This document shows, in pieces, positions 5,776 through 10,843 of a stretch of DNA of 10,843 bases. Made by a program: the position numbers and the translations under genes. The notes under the pieces were generated by a model. It did no database searches and was not told the DNA's origin. It was given only the letters and a program-made list of their open reading frames with translations. Numbering within the stretch: the stretch's first letter is position 1; each line of letters begins with the position of its first letter. This DNA comes from Streptomyces sp. NRRL F-525 (lineage in GTDB: Bacteria; Actinomycetota; Actinomycetes; Streptomycetales; Streptomycetaceae). The DNA lies in contig NZ_JNXE01000078.1 in assembly GCF_000716605.1 (NCBI RefSeq), positions 1-10,843 on the forward strand. Reading direction: 5' to 3'.

Positions 5776-5836
5776 GTTCAATGAACGAACCTAGGGTGCT
5801 ACGGTGCTCCACATGACTAGGTTCAGTGAACGAACC
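5776..5836. promoter_or_regulatory. Double operator in the HxlR/MFS divergent promoter
   Basis: GTTCAATGAACGAACC (5776-5791) is repeated as GTTCAGTGAACGAACC (5821-5836), with one base changed. Each copy contains an 11-bp palindrome GTTCA-N-TGAAC. Between them GAACCTAG (5787-5794) and CTAGGTTC (5817-5824) form an 8-bp inverted repeat. The palindrome centres are 45 bp apart, close to four helical turns. The second copy lies just inside the MFS coding region if ATG 5813 is the start. Candidate -10 boxes are TACGGT (5800-5805) for the pump and TACTGT on the minus strand (5775-5770) for HxlR. HxlR binding is inferred. Confidence 0.7.
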
Positions 5837-7228
5837 CTCGCCGAGGTTCCCGGGACGTCCATGGCCTCGGAGACATCACAGGTCTCCGAGCCGGGCGTGC
5901 CGCACCCCCGCGCCACCCTCGCCCTGACCAGCGCGGCCACCGCCGTGGCGCTGATGACGTACACCGCGCCGATGGTCACGCTCCCCGACATCGCCGCCGC
6001 CCTGCACACCCCGCTCTCCGCCCAGGCCTGGCTCCTGAACGGCACCCCGCTCGGCCTCGCCGCCCTGCTCCTGGTCGCCGGCAGCCTCGCCGACGACTAC
6101 GGCCGCCGCCGGATCTTCCTGGCCGGCACCTTCGCGCTCGGCATCACGACAGCGCTTTCCGCGCTCACGTCCTCGACCTGGCTGTTCACGCTGACCCGGA
6201 TCGCGCAGGGCGCGTCCAGCGCGGCCCTGCTCGCCAGCAGCCTCGGCCTGATCGTGCACGCCTTCCCGACCCCGCGCGGCCGCCTGCACGCGACCGGCGT
6301 CTGGGGCGCGTTCGTCAGCGGCGGCATAGCCGTCGGCCCACTGGTGGCGGGCGCGATGCCTGACTGGCGATTGATCTACGTCGTGCTCGGCGCGGCGGCG
6401 CTCGTCGTGACGGCCCTCGGCGTCCGCACGCTCTCCGAATCCCGCGCGCCGCGCGGCGGACGCCCCGACCTCGCCGGAGCGGTCACCTTCGGACTGGCCC
6501 TGGTCGCCCTCGTCGCCGCCCTCACCCTGGGCCGGGACGGCTGGCTGCGGGCGCCGGTGGGGCTGCTGTTGCTGGCGGCCGTGGTGCTGGTCGGCGTCTT
6601 CGCGCTGGTGGAGCGCCGGGTCGCGACCCCGATGATCGACCTGAGCCTGCTGCGCCACCGCCTCTTCCTGGCCTCCTCGGCGGGCGGCCTGTTCACGGGC
6701 TTCGCGGTGATCGGCCTGTTCAGCTTCCTGCCGGCGCTGCTGCAGCAGACGCTGGGCCTGTCCGCCATGGACACCGCCTGGCTGTTCCTCCTCTGGTCGG
6801 GCCTGTCCTTCACGGTCGCCCTCCAGGCCCGCCGCCTCGCCGGCCGCGTCCCGCCCCGGCACCAACTCGCCCTGGGTTTCCTCCTCCACGCGGCCGGCGT
6901 CCTGACGATGCTGGGCGCGCTGGACTCCGGTTCGTGGCTACGGCTGCTGCCGGGGCTGGTGATCGCGGGCGTGGGCAGCGGTCTGCTGAACGCCGCGCTG
7001 CCGCTGCTGTCGGTGGAGTCCGTACCGGCCGCGCGCGCGGCGATGGGGTCGGGGGCGCAGCAGACGTTCCGGTACATCGGCTCGTGCGCCGGGGTCGCGC
7101 TGACCATCGCGATCGCCACGTCGGCGGGCGGCGGACTGGCCCGCGGCGCCGACATCGCGATGGTGGTGTCGGCCGGGCTCGCGGTGTTGGCCGCGGTGAG
7201 CGTGGGGGTGCTGCGGGAGCGGGCGTGA
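5813..7228 (+). CDS. MFS drug-efflux type transporter (DHA2-like)
   Basis: A 471-residue inner-membrane protein with 12 to 14 hydrophobic segments. After a polar 35-residue N-terminus, TM1 ends in APMVTLPDIAAAL. MFS motif A is GSLADDYGRRR (90-100), TM4 carries LTRIAQGASSAAL, and TM5 shows the antiporter motif C pattern GAFVSGGIAVGPLVAGA (165-181). The middle region RPDLAGAVTFGLALVALVAAL and ERRVATPMIDLSLLRHRLF is typical of the EmrB/QacA-like group. Proton-driven export of small toxic molecules is the expected role; the substrate is unknown. Start choice: ATG 5813 would be near-leaderless behind TACGGT. ATG 5861 (MASETSQ) and GTG 5804 are alternatives, and 5861 would place the second palindrome fully upstream. 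The neighbouring divergent HxlR gene is its likely regulator. The stop is one base from the sortase stop on the other strand. Confidence 0.9.
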   Translation: MTRFSERTLAEVPGTSMASETSQVSEPGVPHPRATLALTSAATAVALMTYTAPMVTLPDIAAALHTPLSAQAWLLNGTPLGLAALLLVAGSLADDYGRRRIFLAGTFALGITTALSALTSSTWLFTLTRIAQGASSAALLASSLGLIVHAFPTPRGRLHATGVWGAFVSGGIAVGPLVAGAMPDWRLIYVVLGAAALVVTALGVRTLSESRAPRGGRPDLAGAVTFGLALVALVAALTLGRDGWLRAPVGLLLLAAVVLVGVFALVERRVATPMIDLSLLRHRLFLASSAGGLFTGFAVIGLFSFLPALLQQTLGLSAMDTAWLFLLWSGLSFTVALQARRLAGRVPPRHQLALGFLLHAAGVLTMLGALDSGSWLRLLPGLVIAGVGSGLLNAALPLLSVESVPAARAAMGSGAQQTFRYIGSCAGVALTIAIATSAGGGLARGADIAMVVSAGLAVLAAVSVGVLRERA

Positions 7229-7229
7229 A

Positions 7230-8006
7230 TCACCGGAGGTGCGTGGAGGTGAGCATGCCCCACACCGCCATGCGGTACCTGGACGTGAACTCCGGCGTGC
7301 AGGTGGTGAGGGTGATGTAGTACCCCGGTCGGCTGTAGCCGTAGGCCGGTCTGACGGTCGAGCGCGGGATCGGCCGGATGACACCCGAGTCGGACGCGGA
7401 GGTCTGCGGCAGGATCTTGTCGACCGTGTACGTGTAGGTGGCCGCGCTCGTCTCGACCTGGACGGTGTCCTTGAGACGCAGGCGCGGGAGATACCGGAAC
7501 GGCTCGCCGTGGGTGTTGCGGTGCCCGGCGAGCGCGAAGTTCCCTGCCTGGCCCGGCTGTTGGGTGCCGGGGTAGTGACCGACGTACCCCTTGTTGAGCA
7601 CGTTCTGCTTGCTGACGCCCTCCGCGATCGGGACGCGGAGGTGGAGGCGGGGGATGGTGAGGATGGCGTAGGCCTGGGAACGGCGGGGAGTGGCGGCGGA
7701 ACCGGTGACCGCGGTCGAGCCATCGGCGGAGGTGCCCCGGCGCGGTGAACTGCCGCCCGCCAGCCCGCTGTTGGCCGACGGGGTGTCGCTACCCCCCGCC
7801 CCCGGTGTCGCCCATTGCCGTTCCAGGGCCTGCACTTGGTGCTCGGCGCCCTGCCGGGCCTCCCGGTTGGTCCACCACAGCTCGTGGACGACGAGGAGGA
7901 GCAGGACGACCCCGGCGGTGACGAGGAACTCCCCACCGGTCCACAGGGCGCGTCGGCCCAGCGCACGGCGTCGACGGCCGCGGTGCTGCACGACGGGAAC
8001 CCGCAT
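7230..8006 (-). CDS. Class E sortase
   Basis: A 258-residue membrane-anchored cysteine transpeptidase that would join surface proteins to the cell wall; actinobacterial class E enzymes favour LAXTG-type signals. The basic N-terminus (RGRRRRALGRRAL) leads to one membrane segment (about 26-45, FLVTAGVVLLLLVVHELWW). A Gly/Ser/Thr/Pro-rich linker spans 66-110. The sortase barrel starts at AYAILTIPRLHLRVPIAEG (112-130) and continues through GYVGHYPGT. The catalytic residues are His162 (ALAGHRNTHG), Cys236 (ITLTTCTPEF) and, nine residues later, Arg245 (SRYRMAVWG). ATG 8006 is used; GTG 8015 is in frame upstream, and no ribosome binding site is evident for either. TATCGT at 8018-8013 (minus) could be a -10 box for a leaderless ATG 8006. 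No protein with a sorting signal is encoded in this window, so its substrates are elsewhere. Confidence 0.9.
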   Translation of the reverse strand: MRVPVVQHRGRRRRALGRRALWTGGEFLVTAGVVLLLLVVHELWWTNREARQGAEHQVQALERQWATPGAGGSDTPSANSGLAGGSSPRRGTSADGSTAVTGSAATPRRSQAYAILTIPRLHLRVPIAEGVSKQNVLNKGYVGHYPGTQQPGQAGNFALAGHRNTHGEPFRYLPRLRLKDTVQVETSAATYTYTVDKILPQTSASDSGVIRPIPRSTVRPAYGYSRPGYYITLTTCTPEFTSRYRMAVWGMLTSTHLR

Positions 8007-8233
8007 GGGCCGCACGATAAGGGCCGGTTCGCGAACTCACCAGACTCATGGCCCCGATTACCGGAAAGGGTGCCCGTTCGACCCTCCGTACAGGTTCGTA
8101 CACGGGTTTTAGAAAGGGGTGTCACAACCCTCGACAACCTCACGCGGCACACCCGATGCTTCCTGATGGCACGAGCCGGGGGGATGGCCGACGCCGGTGG
8201 GACGACCGGCGGTTGAGCGAATCGGGAGTAGAG
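8007..8233. promoter_or_regulatory. Divergent promoter region, sortase / galactanase
   Basis: This 227-bp gap holds several dyads. GTTCGCGAAC (8027-8036) is a perfect 10-bp palindrome near the sortase start. AGGGGTGTCACAACCCT (8115-8131) is symmetric about C8123 with seven of eight pairs matching. CGCCGGT (8192-8198) and ACCGGCG (8205-8211) form a 7-bp hairpin 12 nt before the galactanase Shine-Dalgarno. A small frame, ATG 8184 to TGA 8216 (MADAGGTTGG), has a G-rich stretch right before it and could be a leader peptide. I see no confident -35/-10 pair for the galactanase. Confidence 0.4.
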
Positions 8234-9709
8234 ATGATCCGACGCAGAACCCTGCTGGCCGCAGCGGGCGGTGGGCTCCTCGGCACCGCCCTGGCGACCG
8301 GCACCGCACGCGCCGACGCGACGGTCGCGGTCAACCCGGCGACGAAGTACGGCACTTGGGAGGGCTGGGGCACCTCGCTCGCCTGGTGGGCGAACGTCTT
8401 CGGCGCCCGGGACGACTTCGCCGACATCTTCTTCACCACCAAGTCGACGACGTACAACGGCACTTCGCTCCCCGGCCTGGGTCTGAACATCGCCCGTTAC
8501 AACCTCGGCGCGTGCAGCTGGAACTCGGTGAACGGCGAGTCGATGGTCGCCTCCGCCAACATCCCCGCCTTCAAGCAGATCGAGGGCTACTGGCAGGACT
8601 GGAACAACGAGGACCCCACCTCCTCGGCCTGGGACTGGACGGCGGACGCGACCCAGCGGGCGATGCTGGTGAAGGCGACCTCGCGCGGCGCGACCACCGA
8701 ACTCTTCGCCAACTCCCCCATGTGGTGGATGTGTTCGAACCACAACCCCTCGGGCGCCTCGGGCGGCGGCAACAACCTCCAGACCTGGAACTACCGCCAG
8801 CACGCCTCCCACCTCGCGTCCGTCGCCCTCTACGCGAAGAACAACTGGGGCGTGAACTTCGCGACGGTAGAGGCCTTCAACGAGCCCTCGTCGAGCTGGT
8901 GGACGGCGACGGGCACGCAGGAGGGCTGCCACATGGACTCGACCGTCCAGGCGGCCGTACTCCCGTATGTCCGCAGCGAGTTGGACAGCCGCGGCCTGAC
9001 GAGCACGAAGATCTCGGCGTCCGACGAGACGAGTTACGACCTGGCACGGACTACGTGGAGCGCCTTCAGCTCGACGACGAAGGGGTACGTCAACCGGGTC
9101 AACGTCCATGGCTACCAGGGCTCGGGCGGCCGCAGGGACCTGCTCTACACGGACGTGGTGACGACGTCGGGCAAGGCCCTCTGGAACTCCGAGACGGGCG
9201 ACAGCGACTCCACGGGCCTGACGATGGCCAGCAACCTCCTCTACGACTTCCGCTGGCTGCACCCCACGGCATGGACGTACTGGCAGGTCATGGACCCGTC
9301 GTCCGGCTGGGCGATGATCGCGTACGACCAGAGCACGCTCACGGCCGGCGCGGTCCAGACGAAGTACTACGTGATGGCCCAGTTCAGCCGCCACATCCGC
9401 CCCGGCATGACGATCCTGGACACGGGCGTGAGCTACGCGGCGGCGGGCTACGACGCGTCGGCGAAACGGCTGGTGATAGTCGCCGCCAACACAGGCTCGT
9501 CGTCTACGAAGTTGACCTTCGACCTGTCCAAGTTCACGACGGTGGCGGGGGGTTCGAGCGGCTTGGTCCCGCGCTGGAACACGGTGACGGGCGGCGGGGG
9601 CGACCTGTACACCGCCCACTCGGACACGTATCTGAGCGGCAAGACGGTGAGCGCGACGTTCGCGGCGGGGGCGGTGCAGACGCTGCAGATCGACGGGGTG
9701 GTGATCTGA
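8234..9709 (+). CDS. Secreted GH30-type endo-beta-1,6-galactanase (Tat-exported)
   Basis: A 491-residue secreted glycoside hydrolase expected to cut beta-1,6-galactan side chains of plant arabinogalactan. The signal peptide has a twin-arginine motif (MIRRRTLLAAAGGG) and a cleavage site ATGTARA|DA after residue 27. The TIM barrel opens with GTWEGWGTSLAWWANVFG (40-57). The acid/base is Glu217 in VEAFNEPSSSWW and the nucleophile Glu320 in ALWNSETGDS. NSPMWWMCSNHNPSG and TGTQEGCHMDST are sequences I associate with fungal and Streptomyces beta-1,6-galactanases (GH30 subfamily 5). The C-terminal part (about 390-491) is the side beta-sandwich that accompanies GH30 barrels. GGGAG (8224-8228), 5 nt upstream, supports ATG 8234. 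There is no carbohydrate-binding module. Its stop codon overlaps the putative CTG start of the next transporter. Family assignment is firm; exact linkage specificity is by resemblance. Confidence 0.88.
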   Translation: MIRRRTLLAAAGGGLLGTALATGTARADATVAVNPATKYGTWEGWGTSLAWWANVFGARDDFADIFFTTKSTTYNGTSLPGLGLNIARYNLGACSWNSVNGESMVASANIPAFKQIEGYWQDWNNEDPTSSAWDWTADATQRAMLVKATSRGATTELFANSPMWWMCSNHNPSGASGGGNNLQTWNYRQHASHLASVALYAKNNWGVNFATVEAFNEPSSSWWTATGTQEGCHMDSTVQAAVLPYVRSELDSRGLTSTKISASDETSYDLARTTWSAFSSTTKGYVNRVNVHGYQGSGGRRDLLYTDVVTTSGKALWNSETGDSDSTGLTMASNLLYDFRWLHPTAWTYWQVMDPSSGWAMIAYDQSTLTAGAVQTKYYVMAQFSRHIRPGMTILDTGVSYAAAGYDASAKRLVIVAANTGSSSTKLTFDLSKFTTVAGGSSGLVPRWNTVTGGGGDLYTAHSDTYLSGKTVSATFAAGAVQTLQIDGVVI

Positions 9710-10843
9710 CCGCGGGGTCGGAAGTCGGTTACGGCGGTGGGCGGTTCGGCCTGCTCGCCCTGGCGCTCGGCGGTTTCGGAATCGGTCTGACCGAGTTCGT
9801 GATCGCCGGGCTGCTGCCACAGGTGAGCCGTGGCCTGCACGTGTCCACGGCGGCCGCGGGCTGGCTGATCTCCGGTTACGCGCTGACGGTCGCGGTGGGC
9901 GCGATAGCGGTGACGGCGGCGACGGCTTCTCTGCCCCAAAAGCCGGTCCTGGTAGGCCTGGTGGCGTTGTTCGTCGCAGGAAACCTGCTGTCGGCACTGG
10001 CCCCCGGCTACGGGGTCATGCTGCTGGGCCGAGTCGTGGCGGCCTTGTGCCACGGCTCGTTCTTCGGCATAGGCTCCCTCGTCGCCCGCCGCCTGGTCCC
10101 TCCCGAACGCGCCTCGCGGGCAGTGGCGTTGATGTTCACCGGCCTGACGGTGGCGAACGTCCTGGGGGTCCCGTTCGGCGCGCTCGTCGGCGAACGCTGG
10201 GGCTGGCGGGCGACGTTCTGGGCGATCACGGCGATCGGAGCGGTGGCGCTCGTCGCCATCGCCGTCCTGGTACCGGCATGGGCGGGAGCGAGCGGTGGCC
10301 GAGCGGACCTCCGCACGCAACTGCGCGCCTTCCGCTCCACCCAGGTCTGGCTGACCCTGACGGCCACGGCCCTCGGCTACGGCGGCATGTTCGGCGCGTT
10401 CAGCTACCTCGCGTACACCTTCACGCGGGTCGCGGGCTTCTCGACGACGGATGTGGCGTGGCTGTTGGTGGTCTACGGCACGGGGCTGGTCGTCGGCAAC
10501 ATCGCGGGCGGGCGGGGCGCGGACCACAACCGGGACGGGACGTTGCTGGTGTCGCTGACGGGGTTGGCGGTCACGTTGACGGTGTTCGGTGCGTTGGCGA
10601 GCAGCCGCCCGGCCTCGGTGATCCTGGTGTTCCTGCTGGGTGTGTTCGGGTTCGCGACGGTACCGGGGATGATCACGCGGGTCACGGATGCGGCGGGGGG
10701 TGTGCCGTTGGCGGCGAGCGCGAATGTGTCGGCTTCGAATGTGGGGAACGCGGTGGGGGCTTGGGCGGGGGGATTGGTCATCAGTGCGGGGTTCGGTTAT
10801 GCGGCTCCGTTGTTCGTGGGGGCGGGGATCGTGGGGGTGGGGT
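9706..10843 (+). CDS. MFS transporter, DHA1/arabinose-efflux-like, CTG start, cut by right edge
   Basis: About 379 residues are visible without a stop. RFGLLALALGGFGIGLTEFVIAGLLPQVSRGL (from residue 13) is the characteristic first helix of DHA1 AraJ-like transporters. Then come GWLISGYALTVAVGAI, LLGRVVAALCHGSFFGIGSLVARRLV, FTGLTVANVLGVPFGALVGERWGWRATFW (motif C region), and later helices up to APLFVGAG near base 10830. No ATG, GTG or TTG occurs in this frame from at least 9361 until GTG 9799, which is already inside TM1. CTG 9706 overlaps the galactanase stop as CTGA, with GGGG (9695-9698) 7 nt before it, giving an N-terminus (L/M)TAGSEVGYGGG of sensible length. So either a rare CTG start with coupled translation, or a start codon lost by mutation. 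The substrate is unknown; sugar or drug export are both possible for the family. Confidence 0.8.
   Translation, partial: MTAGSEVGYGGGRFGLLALALGGFGIGLTEFVIAGLLPQVSRGLHVSTAAAGWLISGYALTVAVGAIAVTAATASLPQKPVLVGLVALFVAGNLLSALAPGYGVMLLGRVVAALCHGSFFGIGSLVARRLVPPERASRAVALMFTGLTVANVLGVPFGALVGERWGWRATFWAITAIGAVALVAIAVLVPAWAGASGGRADLRTQLRAFRSTQVWLTLTATALGYGGMFGAFSYLAYTFTRVAGFSTTDVAWLLVVYGTGLVVGNIAGGRGADHNRDGTLLVSLTGLAVTLTVFGALASSRPASVILVFLLGVFGFATVPGMITRVTDAAGGVPLAASANVSASNVGNAVGAWAGGLVISAGFGYAAPLFVGAGIVGVG

Noticed and set aside
8134..8233. Riboswitch or tRNA-like element upstream of the galactanase
   Set aside because: The stems are short and I could not match any known riboswitch core or a cloverleaf with T-loop sequence.
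6938..9997. A very long (1019-codon) open frame on the minus strand
   Set aside because: It crosses the real MFS, sortase and galactanase genes, has low-complexity Arg/Pro/Ala-rich content and no recognisable domain. Long antisense frames are expected in DNA this rich in GC.
1..10843. CRISPR arrays, insertion sequences, phage or toxin-antitoxin modules
   Set aside because: No regularly spaced repeats, transposase motifs, terminal inverted repeats with target duplications, or recognisable toxin pairs were seen on either strand.

Overview
The window looks like chromosomal DNA from a Streptomyces or close relative. It is very GC-rich, codons end strongly in G or C, and the gene content is typical of that group: a class E sortase, an F420-dependent luciferase-like oxidoreductase, a short YidC paralogue paired with a DUF6412-type protein, and a Tat-exported glycoside hydrolase. 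I see no insertion sequence, phage gene, tRNA, rRNA or CRISPR array. These assignments come from reading the sequence and from memory of families; no database search was run.

Layout. (a) 1-472, minus: the N-terminal part of a ROK-family repressor, running off the left edge. It is divergent from a plus-strand cluster: a Gfo/Idh/MocA oxidoreductase (529-1614), a UPF0303 'haem-degrading domain' protein overlapping it by 4 nt (1611-2126), and an LLM-class F420-dependent oxidoreductase (2187-3053). A near-perfect 12-3-12 palindrome sits between ROK and the oxidoreductase. A 10-bp stem overlaps the ribosome binding site of the LLM gene. (b) 3058-3147: an intergenic element between convergent genes that can fold into a long hairpin and reaches into the stop codon of the next gene. 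(c) Minus strand: a fumarylacetoacetate hydrolase-family enzyme (3139-3996) with a leader full of dyads, then, upstream of it, a short YidC/Oxa1 insertase (4125-4799), a small DUF6412-like membrane protein (4888-5178) and an HxlR regulator (5217-5762). (d) Divergent from HxlR, an MFS drug-efflux type transporter (5813-7228). The shared promoter carries two copies of a GTTCA-N-TGAAC palindrome. (e) A class E sortase on the minus strand (7230-8006) ends one base from the MFS stop codon. (f) Divergent from the sortase, a Tat-exported GH30-type endo-beta-1,6-galactanase (8234-9709). It is followed by a second MFS transporter (9706 to the right edge) with no ATG, GTG or TTG at a plausible start; its frame begins best at a CTG forming a CTGA overlap with the galactanase stop.

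How the genes may work together. The ROK repressor probably controls the sugar- or inositol-type oxidoreductase and its coupled partner through the palindrome. HxlR probably controls the divergent MFS pump, a common regulator-exporter pair, and may be co-transcribed with the DUF6412-YidC pair. The galactanase would cut beta-1,6-galactan side chains of plant arabinogalactan outside the cell. Why a DHA1-type MFS protein is translationally coupled to it is not clear. The most unusual signals are the CTGA start, the stem over the LLM ribosome binding site, the dyad-rich leader of the FAH gene, and the YidC-DUF6412 pair.
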